Below are positions 11,461-23,654 of a stretch of DNA of 64,000 nucleotides, in pieces. Origin of the DNA: Pectobacterium carotovorum (GTDB lineage: Bacteria; Pseudomonadota; Gammaproteobacteria; Enterobacterales; Enterobacteriaceae); the NCBI GenBank assembly GCA_016415585.1, contig CP066552.1, positions 1,116,001 through 1,180,000 on the forward strand. Reading direction: 5' to 3'. The position numbers and the translations under genes are program-made. The first letter of the stretch is position 1. Each line of letters begins with the position of its first letter. The notes under the pieces were generated by a model that was not told the DNA's origin, did not search any database, and worked only from the letters and a program-made list of their open reading frames with translations.

Positions 11461-12816
11461 ATGCTGAGTTTTCTCTGGAATCTTGCCGCGTTTATCATCG
11501 CACTGGGTGTGCTGGTCACTGTCCATGAATTTGGACATTTCTGGGTAGCGCGCCGCTGTGGTGTGAAGGTCGAACGCTTCTCAGTCGGTTTCGGACGTGC
11601 GCTATGGCGGCGTCGCGATCGTACCGGTACAGAATTCGTGATTGCGCTGATCCCACTTGGCGGCTACGTGAAGATGCTGGATGAGCGTGTCGATACGGTC
11701 GCGCCAGAATTCCGTCACCAGTCATTTAACAGTAAAACGGTTTGGCAACGTGCGGCTATTGTCAGCGCTGGGCCGATTGCCAATTTTCTGTTTGCGATTG
11801 TGGCGTACTGGCTGGTGTTTATTATTGGCGTACCGGGTGTGCGTCCAGTCGTGGGTGAAATACTGCCCAACTCCATCGCGGCGCAGGCGGAAATGTCGGT
11901 GGGAACGGAACTAAAGTCCGTTGATGGTATCGAAACGCCTGATTGGGATACCGCGCGTCTGGCGCTGATCGGTAAAATCGGCGATAGCGATGTCGTGATC
12001 GGAACTGCACCTTTAGGCTCCGACCGTGTCGTCCAGAAAACGCTGGATTTGCGCGAGTGGCAGTTTGAGCCTGATAAGCAAGATCCTGCTGCTTCGCTCG
12101 GGATTATCCCGCGTGGTCCGCAAATCGAGCCGGTATTGCATCAGGTACAAGCCGATTCGGCGGCGGAAAAAGCAGGTTTGCAAGTCGGAGATAGGATCGT
12201 TAAAGTCGACGGGCAGGCGCTAGCGCAATGGCGTGATTTTGTCATCGCTGTGCGTGATAACCCCGGGCAATCTATTGCTCTGGAGGTGGAGCGCAACGGC
12301 TCAACGGTGCCGTTGATGTTAACGCCAGACAGCAAATCTGTGGGAAGTGGCAGAGTTGAAGGGCTGGCAGGCGTAATGCCAAGCGTGACGCCACTGCCTG
12401 AAGAATACAGGACTGTGCGCCAGTATGGGCCGTTCAGCGCGATCTACCAAGCAACAGATAAAACCTGGCAACTGATGAAATTGACCGTCAGTATGTTAGG
12501 GAAACTGGTTATGGGTGATGTTAAGCTGAACAACCTGAGCGGTCCCATTTCGATTGCTCAGGGCGCAGGAATGTCAGCAGATTATGGATTGATTTATTAC
12601 CTCATGTTTTTGGCCTTAATCAGTGTCAATTTGGGGATTATCAATCTATTCCCTCTGCCGGTATTGGATGGTGGACACCTGCTCTTTCTTGCGGTTGAAA
12701 AATTGAAAGGCAGGCCGGTTTCTGAGCGTGTGCAGGACGTTAGCTATCGCATTGGTACAGTGTTGCTGATGTTGTTAATGGGACTCGCACTTTTCAATGA
12801 TTTCTCTCGTCTCTAG
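11461..12816 (+). CDS. rseP: Site-2 intramembrane metalloprotease RseP
   Basis: Inner-membrane zinc protease that makes the second cut in the anti-sigma factor RseA after DegS, freeing sigma-E in the envelope stress response; it also clears signal peptides. The 451-residue protein has the HEFGH zinc motif in the first transmembrane segment (His22, Glu23, His26), two tandem PDZ domains in the periplasmic part (about residues 115-310) and the third zinc ligand in [10 protein letters not shown]. Length is as in E. coli (450). It lies between cdsA and bamA, itself a sigma-E target in E. coli, so signal relay and outer-membrane assembly are linked. Confidence 0.97.
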   Translation: MLSFLWNLAAFIIALGVLVTVHEFGHFWVARRCGVKVERFSVGFGRALWRRRDRTGTEFVIALIPLGGYVKMLDERVDTVAPEFRHQSFNSKTVWQRAAIVSAGPIANFLFAIVAYWLVFIIGVPGVRPVVGEILPNSIAAQAEMSVGTELKSVDGIETPDWDTARLALIGKIGDSDVVIGTAPLGSDRVVQKTLDLREWQFEPDKQDPAASLGIIPRGPQIEPVLHQVQADSAAEKAGLQVGDRIVKVDGQALAQWRDFVIAVRDNPGQSIALEVERNGSTVPLMLTPDSKSVGSGRVEGLAGVMPSVTPLPEEYRTVRQYGPFSAIYQATDKTWQLMKLTVSMLGKLVMGDVKLNNLSGPISIAQGAGMSADYGLIYYLMFLALISVNLGIINLFPLPVLDGGHLLFLAVEKLKGRPVSERVQDVSYRIGTVLLMLLMGLALFNDFSRL

Positions 12817-12851
12817 GCGCGGGATTAGGTTAGGAAAAACGCATAACAACG

Positions 12852-15284
12852 ATGGCGATCAAAAAGTTGCTCATAGCGTCGCTGCTGTTTAGCAGCGCAA
12901 CCGTATACGGTGCAGACGGGTTCGTAGTGAAGGATATTCATTTTGAGGGCCTGCAAAGGGTTGCTGTCGGGGCGGCATTACTCAGTATGCCTGTCCGCGT
13001 TGGTGATACCATCGGTGACGATGATATCGGTAACACCATCCGTGCCTTGTTTGCGACCGGAAATTTTGAAGATGTTCGTGTCCTGCGCGATGGCGAAACG
13101 TTGATTGTGCAGGTGAAAGAACGTCCAACCATCGCCAGCGTCACGTTTTCTGGCAATAAGTCAGTCAAAGACGACATGCTGAAAGAAAACCTGGAGGCCT
13201 CCGGCGTGCGCGTCGGTGAAGCGTTAGACCGCACTGCGCTCACCAACATCGAAAAAGGGCTGGAAGATTTCTACTACAGCGTGGGTAAGTACAGTGCGTC
13301 GGTTAAAGCCGTCGTCACGCCACTGCCGCGTAACCGCGTAGACCTGAAACTGGTCTTCACAGAAGGCGTTTCCGCCAAGATCCAACAGATTAATATTGTC
13401 GGTAACAAAGCGTTCAGCTCCGACGAATTGATCTCCCGTTTCCAACTGCGTGATGAAGTGCCGTGGTGGAACGTGGTGGGCGATCGTAAATACCAGAAAC
13501 AAAAACTGTCTGGTGACTTGGAAACCCTACGGAGTTTCTATCTGGATCGCGGCTATGCGCGTTTCAACATCGATTCCACGCAGGTGAGCTTGACGCCGGA
13601 TAAAAAAGGTATCTATATCACCATCAATATGACGGAAGGCGAGCAGTACAAGCTGTCTGGCGTAGCGGTGAAAGGTAATCTGGCTGGTCACTCTGCGGAA
13701 ATCGAAGGATTAACGAAGATTGAGCCGGGTGAACTCTACAACGGGACGAAAGTGACCCGGATGGAAGAGGACATCAAAAAACTGCTGGGTCGTTATGGTT
13801 ATGCCTATCCACGCGTGGTCACTCAGCCGGAAATCAATGACGCAGACAAGACGGTGAAATTAAACATCAACGTTGATGCCGGTAACCGTTTCTATGTGCG
13901 TCATATCCGCTTTGACGGTAACGACACGTCTAAAGACTCCGTTCTGCGCCGTGAAATGCGTCAGATGGAAGGTGCCTGGTTAGGCAACGATCTGGTTGAG
14001 CAGGGCAAAGAGCGTTTAAACCGACTGGGATACTTTGAAAGCGTTGATGTAGAAACGCAGCGCGTTCCCGGCGTGGCCGATCAGGTTGATGTAACGTATA
14101 AAGTCAAAGAGCGTAATACGGGTACATTCAACTTTGGTGTCGGTTTCGGTACAGAAAGCGGCGTGAGCTTCCAGGCTGGGGTCCAGCAGGACAACTGGCT
14201 GGGAACGGGTAACTCCGTTGGCATCAGCGGGACTAAAAATGACTACCAGACGTATGTCGAACTGTCACTGACCGACCCGTACTTTACCGTTGATGGTGTT
14301 AGCCTCGGTGGTCGTGTCTTCTATAACAAGTTTGAGGCGTCTGACGCCGATCTGTCTGACTACACCAACGTGAGCTATGGCGTTGGCAGCACCTTGGGCT
14401 TCCCGATTAACGAGAATAACTCACTGCGTGTCGGTCTGGATTATGTACATAACGATCTGTCGGATATGAGACCGCAGGTAGCGATGTGGCGTTATCTGGA
14501 TTCCGTGGGGGTCAATCCAGAGGTTGTTGCTGGTACTAACAATAAATCTAGTGCAGATTTCAAAGCGAACGATTTCTTCCTGAATACTGGATGGTCGTAT
14601 AACAATCTGGACCGTGGTTACTTCCCAACCAAAGGAACGCGTGCGTCTGCGAATGCCAAGATCGCCGTGCCGGGTTCGGATAACGAATACTACAAACTGA
14701 CGTTTGATTCGGCGAGTTACTATCCGTTAACCGACAGCGGTAAATGGGTGGTAATGGGCCGTACGCGTGCAGGTTTTGCCGATGGCATCGGGAGTAAAGA
14801 AGTGCCGTTCTACGACAACTTCTATGCCGGTGGGTCGAGCACGGTGCGTGGCTTCCAGTCGAATACGATTGGTCCTAAAGCGGCGTATTACAACTGTGCT
14901 GTGGGTGCAACGTCGTATTCTGGTTGTCCGATTGATAAAACCAATCTGGACGATGCCGTGGGCGGTAACGCGATGGCCGTGCTGAGTGCGGAACTGATCG
15001 TGCCGACGCCGTTCATTAGTGATAAATACGCGAGCTCCGTACGTACTTCCTTCTTTGTGGATGGCGGTACGGTATGGGATACCAACTGGAAAAATACACA
15101 GGAAACGATTGACGCAGGCGTACCGGATTACAGCAAGGCGAGCAACTTCCGTGTTTCCAGCGGTATCGCGTTACAATGGATGTCTCCGCTTGGGCCATTG
15201 GTCTTCTCCTATGCCCAGCCGGTTAAAAAGTACGATGGAGACAAGTCGGAACAATTCCAGTTTAACATTGGCAAAACTTGGTAG
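12852..15284 (+). CDS. bamA: Outer membrane protein assembly factor BamA
   Basis: Core of the BAM complex that folds and inserts beta-barrel proteins into the outer membrane. The 810-residue protein (E. coli 810) has an N-terminal signal peptide (cleavage after about residue 20, at TVYGADG), five POTRA domains up to about residue 420, then a 16-strand barrel containing the conserved VRGF loop-6 motif and ending in an aromatic residue (GKTW), a typical C-terminal beta-signal. It follows rseP after 35 bases; its partner skp comes next but is separated by a hairpin-containing gap. Confidence 0.98.
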   Translation: MAIKKLLIASLLFSSATVYGADGFVVKDIHFEGLQRVAVGAALLSMPVRVGDTIGDDDIGNTIRALFATGNFEDVRVLRDGETLIVQVKERPTIASVTFSGNKSVKDDMLKENLEASGVRVGEALDRTALTNIEKGLEDFYYSVGKYSASVKAVVTPLPRNRVDLKLVFTEGVSAKIQQINIVGNKAFSSDELISRFQLRDEVPWWNVVGDRKYQKQKLSGDLETLRSFYLDRGYARFNIDSTQVSLTPDKKGIYITINMTEGEQYKLSGVAVKGNLAGHSAEIEGLTKIEPGELYNGTKVTRMEEDIKKLLGRYGYAYPRVVTQPEINDADKTVKLNINVDAGNRFYVRHIRFDGNDTSKDSVLRREMRQMEGAWLGNDLVEQGKERLNRLGYFESVDVETQRVPGVADQVDVTYKVKERNTGTFNFGVGFGTESGVSFQAGVQQDNWLGTGNSVGISGTKNDYQTYVELSLTDPYFTVDGVSLGGRVFYNKFEASDADLSDYTNVSYGVGSTLGFPINENNSLRVGLDYVHNDLSDMRPQVAMWRYLDSVGVNPEVVAGTNNKSSADFKANDFFLNTGWSYNNLDRGYFPTKGTRASANAKIAVPGSDNEYYKLTFDSASYYPLTDSGKWVVMGRTRAGFADGIGSKEVPFYDNFYAGGSSTVRGFQSNTIGPKAAYYNCAVGATSYSGCPIDKTNLDDAVGGNAMAVLSAELIVPTPFISDKYASSVRTSFFVDGGTVWDTNWKNTQETIDAGVPDYSKASNFRVSSGIALQWMSPLGPLVFSYAQPVKKYDGDKSEQFQFNIGKTW

Positions 15285-15332
15285 TGTGACGTCAATAGGT
15301 CGTATGCAGGGAATGTCGCATTGTTGTTCATG

Positions 15333-15365
15333 GACATGAATGGTTGAACATAAACCGTTCATGTC
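15333..15365. repeat. Long inverted repeat between bamA and skp
   Basis: Thirteen-base arms GACATGAATGGTT (15333-15345) and AACCGTTCATGTC (15353-15365) with a 7-base loop and one T-G pair. There is no T run, so it is not a classic terminator; it could stabilise the 3' end of bamA mRNA, attenuate transcription or bind a regulator. Confidence 0.75.
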
Positions 15366-15427
15366 ATGACGCGATGCTCATAATTAAAGTGTTAAGACAC
15401 AAATTAGGTTAGGTTGAGGAGTTTATA

Positions 15428-15925
15428 GTGAAAAAGTGGTTATGTGCCGCAGGCCTCGGTTTAGCATTGGCTGCTTCAGCCAGCGTTCAGGCTGCTGACA
15501 AAATTGCCGTTGTTAACGTCTCCAGCATTTTCCAACAGCTGCCGCAGCGCGAAACCGTTGGCAAACAGCTGGAAAACGAATTCAAAGGCCGTGCTTCTGA
15601 ACTGCAATCGATGGAAAACGATTTACAGACCAAGATGCAGAAGCTGCAGCGTGATGGCTCTACCATGAAAGCGAGCGATCGCAGCAAAATGGAAAAAGAC
15701 GTCATGGCGCAGCGCGAGCAGTTCTCTACTAAAGCGCAGGCTTTTGAGCAGGACAACCGTCGCCGTCAGACTGAAGAACGTAACAAAATCCTGAGCCGTA
15801 TTCAGGATGCGGTGAAAGCCGTTGCAACCAAAGAAGGTTATGATGTTGTGATTGACGCTAACGCCGTTGCGTATGTCGCCAATGCTAAAGACATTACTGC
15901 CGATGTGCTGAAACAGGTTAAATAA
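15428..15925 (+). CDS. skp: Periplasmic chaperone Skp (OmpH)
   Basis: Trimeric jellyfish-shaped chaperone that holds unfolded outer-membrane proteins in the periplasm on the way to BAM. The 165-residue precursor has a signal peptide of about 22 residues (ending SVQAADK), a beta-strand core for trimerisation and a long coiled-coil region rich in Gln, Lys, Glu and Arg (residues about 45-115). Start is GTG at 15428 behind GAGGAG; E. coli skp also starts with GTG. It is followed after only 3 bases by lpxD. Confidence 0.97.
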   Translation: MKKWLCAAGLGLALAASASVQAADKIAVVNVSSIFQQLPQRETVGKQLENEFKGRASELQSMENDLQTKMQKLQRDGSTMKASDRSKMEKDVMAQREQFSTKAQAFEQDNRRRQTEERNKILSRIQDAVKAVATKEGYDVVIDANAVAYVANAKDITADVLKQVK

Positions 15926-15928
15926 TAC

Positions 15929-16951
15929 ATGTATTCAATTCGACTGGACGCGTTAGCTCAACAGTTGGATGCACAATTACACGGTGATGGCGATATCGTC
16001 ATCACCGGTGTTGCTTCTATGCATTCAGCAAAAACTGGGCAAATTACGTTTCTTTCCGACAGTCGTTACCGTGAGCAACTGGCCGGGACGCAAGCGTCAG
16101 TGGTCGTGCTGACGGAAGCGGATTTACCTTACTGTCAGGTTGCGGCGCTGGTAGTGAAGAATCCCTATCTTACCTATGCGCGTATGGCGCAACTGCTGGA
16201 TACGACGCCGCAGCCAGCAACCGATATTGCGCCGAGTGCGGTTATTTCGCCAGGCGCGACGCTGGGCCAGAACGTGTCCGTTGGCGCAAATGCCGTCATC
16301 GAATCTGGTGCACAGCTGGGTGATGGTGTTGTCATTGGCCCCGGCTGCTTTATCGGCAAAGATGCCCGCATTGGTGCCGGTACTCGCTTATGGGCAAATG
16401 TGACGATTTATCACCGCGTTGAGCTGGGTGAGCATTGCCTGATCCAGTCGGGAACGGTGATCGGTTCTGACGGCTTTGGCTATGCCAACGATCGCGGCAA
16501 CTGGGTGAAGATCCCGCAGTTGGGGACGGTCAGAATTGGCGATCGGGTTGAGATTGGCGCGAGCACAACCATCGATCGTGGTGCGTTGGATGATACGGTC
16601 ATTGGCAATGGTGTTATCATTGATAACCAATGTCAGATTGCGCACAACGTCGTGATTGGCGACAATACCGCGGTCGCGGGTGGCGTCATTATGGCGGGGA
16701 GCTTGAAAATTGGTCGTTATTGCATGATCGGTGGTGCCAGCGTGATTAACGGGCACATGGAGATCTGCGATAAAGTGACGGTAACGGGAATGGGGATGGT
16801 CATGCGACCAATCACAGAACCTGGGGTATACTCTTCGGGCATTCCTTTGCAACCCAACAAAGTGTGGCGCAAAACTGCAGCGCTGGTGATGAATATTGAT
16901 GAGATAAGCAAACGGTTGAAAGCCGTTGAACGAAAAGTCGATAACGTTTAA
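15929..16951 (+). CDS. lpxD: UDP-3-O-(3-hydroxymyristoyl)glucosamine N-acyltransferase
   Basis: Third step of lipid A synthesis: N-acylation of UDP-3-O-acylglucosamine from hydroxyacyl-ACP. The 340-residue protein has an N-terminal uridine-binding domain (residues 1-100), a left-handed beta-helix of hexapeptide repeats (about 105-300) with the catalytic-region motif [10 protein letters not shown], and a C-terminal helix. Length is as in E. coli (341). It starts 3 bases after skp and is followed by fabZ after a gap of about 100 bases, in the conserved lpxD-fabZ-lpxA-lpxB order. Confidence 0.98.
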   Translation: MYSIRLDALAQQLDAQLHGDGDIVITGVASMHSAKTGQITFLSDSRYREQLAGTQASVVVLTEADLPYCQVAALVVKNPYLTYARMAQLLDTTPQPATDIAPSAVISPGATLGQNVSVGANAVIESGAQLGDGVVIGPGCFIGKDARIGAGTRLWANVTIYHRVELGEHCLIQSGTVIGSDGFGYANDRGNWVKIPQLGTVRIGDRVEIGASTTIDRGALDDTVIGNGVIIDNQCQIAHNVVIGDNTAVAGGVIMAGSLKIGRYCMIGGASVINGHMEICDKVTVTGMGMVMRPITEPGVYSSGIPLQPNKVWRKTAALVMNIDEISKRLKAVERKVDNV

Positions 16952-17053
16952 TCACTCGCGTTTTATTTGCGGCCTGCCTGAAGACACCTAATTTAGGGTC
17001 TGCGCAGGCCGTGTTGTTGATGGCATCAGTTTTTTATGGACAGGAAGAGTATT

Positions 17054-17509
17054 TTGACTACTGACACTCATACTCTGAATATTGAAGAGATTTTAGAATT
17101 ATTACCGCACCGTTTCCCGTTTTTGCTGGTTGATCGGGTACTGGATTTTGAAGAAGGGAAGTTTCTGCGGGCGGTGAAAAACGTCTCTTTCAACGAACCC
17201 TTCTTTCAGGGGCATTTCCCGGGTAAACCGATTTTTCCCGGCGTGTTGATTCTGGAAGCCATGGCTCAGGCTACCGGTATTCTTGCGTTTAAAAGCGTAG
17301 GTAAACTGGAACCGGGTGAGCTGTATTATTTCGCCGCTGTTGACGAAGCGCGCTTTAAGCGCCCGGTACAGCCAGGCGATCAAATGATCCTTGAAGTTGA
17401 ATTCATCAAAGAGCGTCGCGGCGTTGCGCGCTTTAAAGGTGTTGCCAAAGTTGATGGCGAAGTGGCCTGTGAAGCGTCAATGATGTGTGCTCGCCGTCGG
17501 GAGTCCTGA
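17054..17509 (+). CDS. fabZ: 3-hydroxyacyl-[acyl-carrier-protein] dehydratase
   Basis: Dehydrates 3-hydroxyacyl-ACP in fatty acid elongation and competes with LpxA and LpxD for hydroxymyristoyl-ACP, balancing phospholipid against lipid A. Start is set at TTG (17054), behind AGGAAGAG, giving 151 residues. With this start the catalytic pair falls at His54 (in FFQGHFPGK) and Glu68 (in LILEAMAQ), exactly the E. coli numbering. An in-frame ATG six codons upstream (17036) lacks a ribosome binding site. The gene ends 4 bases before lpxA, whose ribosome binding site lies inside it. Confidence 0.96.
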   Translation: MTTDTHTLNIEEILELLPHRFPFLLVDRVLDFEEGKFLRAVKNVSFNEPFFQGHFPGKPIFPGVLILEAMAQATGILAFKSVGKLEPGELYYFAAVDEARFKRPVQPGDQMILEVEFIKERRGVARFKGVAKVDGEVACEASMMCARRRES

Positions 17510-17513
17510 TAAC

Positions 17514-18302
17514 GTGATTGATCAAACCGCCTTTATTCACCCTAGTTCGATTGTTGAAGACGGTGCCATTATTGGTGCTGGCGTTCATATTGGCCCTTTC
17601 TGCTATATCGGTTCTCAGGTTGAGATCGGTGAGGGGACGGTGCTGAAATCACATGTCGTCGTCAATGGCGTCACTAAAATTGGTCGCGACAACGAAATCT
17701 ATCAGTTCACGTCAATTGGTGAAGTGAATCAGGATCTCAAATATGCTGGGGAACCGACCCGCGTTGAGATTGGCGATCGTAACCGCATCCGTGAAAGCGT
17801 CACGATTCACCGCGGCACGACACAGGGCGGCGGGTTGACTAAAGTCGGTAGCGATAACCTGTTGATGATCAACACGCATATCGCACATGACTGCGTAGTG
17901 GGTAGCCGTTGTATTCTGGCGAATAACGCGACGCTGGGCGGCCACGTTTCCGTCGATGATTTTGCGATTATTGGTGGGATGACGGCTGTACACCAGTTCT
18001 GCATCATCGGTGCTCACGTCATGGTTGGTGGATGCTCCGGTGTGGCGCAAGATGTACCGCCTTATGTTATCGCTCAGGGTAACCACGCCACGCCGTTTGG
18101 CCTGAATATTGAAGGCCTGAAGCGTCGTGGATTCGAAAAAGAAACCCTGCACGCGATCCGTAACGCGTACAAGCTTCTCTACCGCAGCGGTAAAACGCTG
18201 GACGAAGTGAAACCGGAAATTGAAGCGCTGGCGGCTGAATACCCGGCGGTGCAGGCGTTTACCGATTTCTTTGCCCGTTCTACTCGCGGCATCATTCGTT
18301 AA
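17514..18302 (+). CDS. lpxA: UDP-N-acetylglucosamine acyltransferase
   Basis: First step of lipid A synthesis: transfers 3-hydroxymyristate from ACP to the 3-OH of UDP-GlcNAc. GTG start at 17514 gives 262 residues, the same length as E. coli LpxA, and uses the GGGAG site in the end of fabZ. The protein is a trimeric left-handed beta-helix of hexapeptide repeats with the catalytic-region motif HIAHDCVVG and the later [11 protein letters not shown] longer reading from 17487 would overlap fabZ and add nine unconserved residues. lpxB follows after 3 bases. Confidence 0.97.
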   Translation: MIDQTAFIHPSSIVEDGAIIGAGVHIGPFCYIGSQVEIGEGTVLKSHVVVNGVTKIGRDNEIYQFTSIGEVNQDLKYAGEPTRVEIGDRNRIRESVTIHRGTTQGGGLTKVGSDNLLMINTHIAHDCVVGSRCILANNATLGGHVSVDDFAIIGGMTAVHQFCIIGAHVMVGGCSGVAQDVPPYVIAQGNHATPFGLNIEGLKRRGFEKETLHAIRNAYKLLYRSGKTLDEVKPEIEALAAEYPAVQAFTDFFARSTRGIIR

Positions 18303-18305
18303 TCC

Positions 18306-19457
18306 ATGTCATCACGTCCTTTGACTATTGGGCTGGTCGCCGGGGAAACTTCCGGCGACATCCTTGGCGCAGGCCTGATCCGGGCGCTAAAAGAAAAGGT
18401 GCCCGATGCGCGGTTTGTCGGTGTTGCCGGGCCGCGTATGCAGGCCGAAGGCTGTGAAGCCTGGTACGAGATGGAAGAGCTGGCTGTCATGGGTATTGTG
18501 GAAGTGCTTGAACGGCTTCCTCGCCTATTGAAAATTCGGCGGGATTTAACCCAGCGCTTTAGCGAACTTCAACCTGATGTCTTCGTGGGCATTGATGCAC
18601 CTGATTTCAATATCACGCTAGAGGGGAACCTCAAGCAGCGCGGTATCAATACTATTCACTACGTCAGCCCGTCCGTATGGGCATGGCGGCAAAAACGCGT
18701 TTTCAAAATAGGTAAAGCGACCAATCTGGTGCTGGCTTTTTTGCCTTTTGAAAAAGCGTTTTACGATCGTTTCAATGTCCCTTGTCGCTTTATCGGCCAT
18801 ACGATGGCTGATGCGATGCCGCTGCATCCCGATAAGCTGGCTGCACGTGCGACGTTGGGTATTGCGCCTGATGTGCATTGTCTGGCTCTGCTGCCGGGAA
18901 GTCGCGGTGCAGAAGTTGAAATGCTTAGCGCAGATTTTCTCAATACGGCTGTGCTACTGCGCCAGCATTTTCCCGATCTGGAAATCGTGGTTCCGCTGGT
19001 CAACAGCAAGCGGCGTGAACAATTTGAGCGGATAAAAAGTAGCGTGGCGCCCGATCTGCGCGTGCATCTGCTGGATGGGCAGGCGCGTGAAGCCATGATT
19101 GCCAGTGATGCGGCACTATTGGCATCCGGTACGGCGGCGCTGGAGTGCATGCTGGCGAAATGCCCGATGGTTGTCGGTTATCGCATGAAGCCTTTTACCT
19201 TCTGGCTGGCACAGCGCTTGGTCAAAACGCCGTGGGTTTCGCTGCCGAATTTGCTGGCTGGGCGAGAGCTGGTGACGGAATTGCTACAGACCGATTGTAC
19301 GCCGGATAAGCTGGCTGCTGCGCTACTGCCGCTGTTTGCCGATACGGAAGAAATGGCTGAGCTACGCACGACGTTTGTGGATTTGCATCAGCAGATTCGC
19401 TGTAACGCCGATGAGCAGGCGGCTCAGGCGGTACTGGAATTAGTAAAGCCATGTTAG
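18306..19457 (+). CDS. lpxB: Lipid-A-disaccharide synthase
   Basis: Family GT19 glycosyltransferase that joins UDP-2,3-diacylglucosamine and lipid X to make the beta-1,6 disaccharide of lipid A at the inner membrane. The 383-residue protein (E. coli 382) has the N-terminal [16 protein letters not shown] motif, the VGIDAPDFN segment and the [10 protein letters not shown] region. It starts 3 bases after lpxA and its end overlaps the longer reading of rnhB by 7 bases, so the genes are probably translationally coupled. Confidence 0.98.
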   Translation: MSSRPLTIGLVAGETSGDILGAGLIRALKEKVPDARFVGVAGPRMQAEGCEAWYEMEELAVMGIVEVLERLPRLLKIRRDLTQRFSELQPDVFVGIDAPDFNITLEGNLKQRGINTIHYVSPSVWAWRQKRVFKIGKATNLVLAFLPFEKAFYDRFNVPCRFIGHTMADAMPLHPDKLAARATLGIAPDVHCLALLPGSRGAEVEMLSADFLNTAVLLRQHFPDLEIVVPLVNSKRREQFERIKSSVAPDLRVHLLDGQAREAMIASDAALLASGTAALECMLAKCPMVVGYRMKPFTFWLAQRLVKTPWVSLPNLLAGRELVTELLQTDCTPDKLAAALLPLFADTEEMAELRTTFVDLHQQIRCNADEQAAQAVLELVKPC

Positions 19458-20074
19458 TAAAACCATCCAATAAAACCATGAGTGAAATATTTATCTATCC
19501 GCAGGCGACCTGTATCGCTGGCGTTGATGAAGTGGGCCGTGGCCCTCTGGTTGGCGCGGTCGTAACGGCTGCGGTGATTCTTGATCCAACCAGGCCAATT
19601 GTCGGGTTGGCGGATTCCAAACAGCTGAGTGAAAAACGTCGGCTGTCGCTCTATGATGAAATCAAAGAGAAGGCGCTGGCGTGGAGCCTTGGCCGTGCGG
19701 AACCGGAAGAGATTGATCAACTGAATATCCTGCATGCTACGATGCTGGCAATGCAGCGTGCGGTGGCTGGATTGGCTATCGTGCCTGATTTTGTTCTCAT
19801 TGACGGCAACCGTTGCCCGGCATTGCCGATGTCCGCTCAGGCGGTTGTTAAAGGGGATAGCCGTGTGGCAGAAATCAGCGCGGCCTCGATTATGGCGAAA
19901 GTGACTCGCGATCGTGAGATGGTCGAATTGGATCAACGCTTCCCCGCTTATGGTTTTGCCCAACACAAAGGTTATCCAACGGCTTTTCATCTGGAGAAAC
20001 TGGCCGCACTGGGTGCCACTGAGTTTCACCGTCGGAGCTTCGCGCCAGTCAAACGTGCTTTAGGTCTGGCGTAA
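19451..20074 (+). CDS. rnhB: Ribonuclease HII
   Basis: Cleaves RNA in RNA-DNA hybrids and single ribonucleotides in DNA. The longest reading gives 207 residues. An internal ATG at 19478 (MSEIFIYPQ) gives 198, the length of the E. coli enzyme; neither has a strong ribosome binding site, so the start is open. Catalytic motifs are clear: [12 protein letters not shown] with the DE pair, [12 protein letters not shown] and the downstream [15 protein letters not shown]. It is embedded between lpxB and dnaE as in E. coli. Confidence 0.95.
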   Translation: MLVKPSNKTMSEIFIYPQATCIAGVDEVGRGPLVGAVVTAAVILDPTRPIVGLADSKQLSEKRRLSLYDEIKEKALAWSLGRAEPEEIDQLNILHATMLAMQRAVAGLAIVPDFVLIDGNRCPALPMSAQAVVKGDSRVAEISAASIMAKVTRDREMVELDQRFPAYGFAQHKGYPTAFHLEKLAALGATEFHRRSFAPVKRALGLA

Positions 20075-20159
20075 ACATCATCATTAACTCTCGGTATGGC
20101 GTGCGCACGTAAGCGTGTCGTTGCCATGCTGACTAATCGATAAATTCTGGGATCTGGAG

Positions 20160-23100
20160 ATGGCCGAACCACGTTTTGTTCACCTGCGTGTTCATAGTGA
20201 CTATTCCATGATCGATGGGCTGGCCAAAGTCGGTCCGCTGGTAAAAAAAGCGGCGGCACTCGGCATGCCAGCGCTGGCGATTACCGATTTTACCAACCTG
20301 TGTGGGCTGGTTAAATTCTATGGCGGCGCGCATGGCGCAGGAATCAAGCCCATTATCGGCGCAGATTTCTGTGTCGAAAGTGACGAATTGGGTGATGAGC
20401 TCGCGCATCTTACCGTCCTGGCAATGAATAATGCTGGCTACCAGAATCTCACGCTGCTGATTTCCCATGCTTATCAACGCGGTTATGGCCCTGCCGGGCC
20501 GACGATTGACCGGGATTGGCTGATTGAGCATCAGGAAGGGCTGATTTTACTGTCTGGCGGTCGCCGTGGTGATGTCGGTCGATTTTTGCTGCGCGGTAAC
20601 CAGACGCAGGCCGAACAGTGTCTGGCCTTCTATCAGGAACACTTCCCCCAGCGTTACTATCTGGAACTGATCCGCACGTCCCGCCCCGATGAAGAAAGCT
20701 ATTTGCACGCGGCCGTCGAGCTGGCGACGAAGCACGGGATACCCGTGGTGGCGACCAATGAAGTGTGTTTTATCAGCACCGATGATTTTGACGCTCACGA
20801 AATCCGCGTAGCGATTCACGACGGCTACACGCTTGATGACCCCAAACGTCCACGTAATTACAGCCCGCAGCAGTACATGCGTTCCGAAGAGGAAATGTGC
20901 GAGCTCTTTGCGGATATCCCCGAAGCGCTGGCGAACAGCGTTGAGATTGCCAAGCGCTGTAACGTAACGATTCGTCTGGGCGAATATTTCCTGCCGCAGT
21001 TCCCGACGGGCGACATGAGTACGGAAGATTTTCTGGTTCAGTGCTCGAAAAAGGGGCTGGAGGAGCGTCTCGAATTCCTGTTCCCCGATCCGGAAGTGCG
21101 CGCTGCGCGTCGGCCTGAATATGATGAGCGTCTGGATATTGAGCTGGGCGTTATCAACCAGATGGGGTTCCCCGGTTACTTCCTGATCGTAATGGAATTT
21201 ATCCAGTGGTCGAAGGATAACGATGTGCCTGTTGGGCCGGGACGTGGTTCCGGTGCGGGCTCGTTAGTGGCCTACGCGCTGAAAATCACCGATCTGGATC
21301 CGCTGGAATTCGACCTGCTGTTCGAACGCTTCCTTAACCCTGAACGTGTCTCCATGCCTGACTTCGACGTCGATTTCTGTATGGAAAAACGCGACAAGGT
21401 CATCGATCACGTCGCGGAAATGTATGGGCGTGATGCGGTATCGCAGATTATCACCTTCGGTACGATGGCGGCGAAAGCGGTGATTCGTGACGTCGGGCGC
21501 GTGCTCGGGCACCCTTATGGCTTTGTCGATCGCATTTCAAAACTGGTGCCGCCCGATCCGGGTATGACGCTGGAAAAAGCGTTTGCCGCCGAACCGCAAT
21601 TGCCGGAAATTTATGAAGCCGATGAGGAAGTTAAGGCCCTCATCGATATGGCGCGCAAGCTCGAAGGGGTAACGCGTAACGCTGGTAAACATGCGGGCGG
21701 GGTGGTGATATCCCCCACCAAGATTACCGATTTCGCGCCGCTGTATTGCGATGCGGAAGGGAACCACCCGGTTACCCAGTTTGATAAGAACGACGTGGAA
21801 TATGCCGGACTGGTGAAGTTCGACTTCCTCGGCCTGCGTACGCTGACCATCATCGACTGGGCGCTGGGGATGATTAACGCCCGTCGCGCTAAGCAAGGGC
21901 TGGAGCCGATTGATATTGCGGCGATTCCGCTCGAAGATAAGAAAAGCTTCGACATGCTGCAACGCTCGGAAACCACCGCGGTATTCCAGCTTGAATCGCG
22001 CGGCATGAAAGACTTGATCAAACGCCTTAAGCCCGACTGTTTTGAAGATATGATCGCACTGGTGGCGCTGTTCCGCCCCGGCCCGCTGCAATCCGGCATG
22101 GTAGATAACTTTATTGACCGTAAGCATGGTCGTGAAGCGATCTCGTATCCTGATATCGAATGGCAGCACGAGTCACTCAAGCCTGTGCTGGAGCCGACCT
22201 ACGGCATTATCCTGTATCAGGAACAGGTCATGCAGATCGCACAGGTTCTGGCGGGCTATACGCTGGGCGGCGCGGACATGCTGCGTCGTGCGATGGGGAA
22301 AAAGAACCCGGTCGAGATGGCGAAGCAGCGTGGTGGTTTTGAAGACGGTGCCAAATCTCGCGGTGTGAACGGTGAACTAGCGGTTAAGATTTTCGACCTG
22401 GTGGAAAAATTCGCCGGTTACGGCTTTAATAAATCTCACTCTGCTGCTTATGCGCTAGTGTCTTACCAAACGCTGTGGCTGAAAGCGCACTATCCGGCAG
22501 AATTCATGGCGGCGGTGATGACAGCCGATATGGACAACACGGATAAAGTTGTAGGGTTGGTTGATGAATGCTGGCGGATGGGGTTAAAAATTCTGCCTCC
22601 AGACATTAACAGCGGGCTGTATCATTTCCACGTTAACGACGAGGGTGAGATCGTTTACGGCATCGGTGCGATTAAAGGCGTCGGTGAAGGCCCGATTGAG
22701 GCGATTATCGAAGCGCGTAATCAGGGCGGCTATTTTAGAGAGCTGTTTGATCTCTGTGCGCGCACCGACATTAAGAAACTGAACCGCCGCGTGCTGGAAA
22801 AGCTGATTATGTCTGGGGCATTCGACCGTTTGGGGCCGCATCGTGCCGCGCTGATGAATTCATTGCCTGATGCGCTGAAGGCTGCCGACCAGCATGCTAA
22901 AGCGGAAGCCATCGGTCAGGTTGATATGTTCGGTGTGCTGGCCGATGCGCCTGAGCAGGTTGAGCAATCCTACAGCACCATGCCGCCGTGGCCGGAGCAG
23001 GTGGTGTTGGATGGTGAGCGGGAGACGTTGGGGCTGTACCTGACCGGTCACCCGATCACGCAATATATTAAGGAAATTGAACGCTATGCCGGTGGCGTGC

Positions 23101-23642
23101 GTTTGAAAGATATGCATCCGACGGATCGGGGCAAAATGACCACTGCCGTTGGGCTGGTGTTAGCGGCTCGCGTCATGGTCACCAAACGGGGCAACCGTAT
23201 TGGTATCTGTACATTGGATGATCGTTCTGGTCGGCTTGAGATAATGTTGTTTACCGATGCATTGGAAAAATATCAGCATTTACTTGAGAAAGACCGTATC
23301 CTTATCGCCAGTGGACAGGTCAGCTTTGATGACTTCAGCGGCGGGCTTAAAATGACCGTCCGAGAGTTAATGGATATCAGTGAAGCGCGGGAAAAATACG
23401 CGCGTGGGCTTGCTATCTCGCTGACTGACAGGCAAATTGATGACCAGCTATTAAACCGTCTCCGTCAATCGTTGGAACCCCATCGATCGGGGACGATCCC
23501 AGTGCATCTCTATTACCAGCGTGAAGATGCGCGCGCCCGACTACGTTTCGGCGCAGCATGGCGTGTAACGCCTGCCGATGCGCTACTGAACGAGCTGCGT
23601 GCATTAGTGGGTAATGAGCAGGTGGAACTGGAATTTGACTAA
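20160..23642 (+). CDS. dnaE: DNA polymerase III alpha subunit
   Basis: Replicative polymerase catalytic subunit. The 1160-residue protein (E. coli 1160) has an N-terminal PHP domain ([20 protein letters not shown]), the polymerase palm with catalytic Asp401 and Asp403 in the MPDFDVDFC motif (same numbering as E. coli), the [11 protein letters not shown] segment with the third acidic residue, the fingers, a tandem HhH region, an OB-fold (about residue 1000 on) and a C-terminal tau-binding part. The start follows a CTGGAG site. It precedes accA by 12 bases, as in E. coli. Confidence 0.99.
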   Translation: MAEPRFVHLRVHSDYSMIDGLAKVGPLVKKAAALGMPALAITDFTNLCGLVKFYGGAHGAGIKPIIGADFCVESDELGDELAHLTVLAMNNAGYQNLTLLISHAYQRGYGPAGPTIDRDWLIEHQEGLILLSGGRRGDVGRFLLRGNQTQAEQCLAFYQEHFPQRYYLELIRTSRPDEESYLHAAVELATKHGIPVVATNEVCFISTDDFDAHEIRVAIHDGYTLDDPKRPRNYSPQQYMRSEEEMCELFADIPEALANSVEIAKRCNVTIRLGEYFLPQFPTGDMSTEDFLVQCSKKGLEERLEFLFPDPEVRAARRPEYDERLDIELGVINQMGFPGYFLIVMEFIQWSKDNDVPVGPGRGSGAGSLVAYALKITDLDPLEFDLLFERFLNPERVSMPDFDVDFCMEKRDKVIDHVAEMYGRDAVSQIITFGTMAAKAVIRDVGRVLGHPYGFVDRISKLVPPDPGMTLEKAFAAEPQLPEIYEADEEVKALIDMARKLEGVTRNAGKHAGGVVISPTKITDFAPLYCDAEGNHPVTQFDKNDVEYAGLVKFDFLGLRTLTIIDWALGMINARRAKQGLEPIDIAAIPLEDKKSFDMLQRSETTAVFQLESRGMKDLIKRLKPDCFEDMIALVALFRPGPLQSGMVDNFIDRKHGREAISYPDIEWQHESLKPVLEPTYGIILYQEQVMQIAQVLAGYTLGGADMLRRAMGKKNPVEMAKQRGGFEDGAKSRGVNGELAVKIFDLVEKFAGYGFNKSHSAAYALVSYQTLWLKAHYPAEFMAAVMTADMDNTDKVVGLVDECWRMGLKILPPDINSGLYHFHVNDEGEIVYGIGAIKGVGEGPIEAIIEARNQGGYFRELFDLCARTDIKKLNRRVLEKLIMSGAFDRLGPHRAALMNSLPDALKAADQHAKAEAIGQVDMFGVLADAPEQVEQSYSTMPPWPEQVVLDGERETLGLYLTGHPITQYIKEIERYAGGVRLKDMHPTDRGKMTTAVGLVLAARVMVTKRGNRIGICTLDDRSGRLEIMLFTDALEKYQHLLEKDRILIASGQVSFDDFSGGLKMTVRELMDISEAREKYARGLAISLTDRQIDDQLLNRLRQSLEPHRSGTIPVHLYYQREDARARLRFGAAWRVTPADALLNELRALVGNEQVELEFD

Positions 23643-23654
23643 TATAGGAATACT

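Noticed and set aside
11908..11935. GGAACTA with TCGAA 16 bases downstream inside rseP as a sigma-E promoter for bamA
   Set aside because: Spacing is acceptable but it lies more than 900 bases before bamA and the -10 is imperfect, so it is not called.
21537..22180. Two antisense open frames of about 190-210 codons within dnaE
   Set aside because: Both mirror the conserved polymerase region in other frames and look like by-products of GC-rich third positions.
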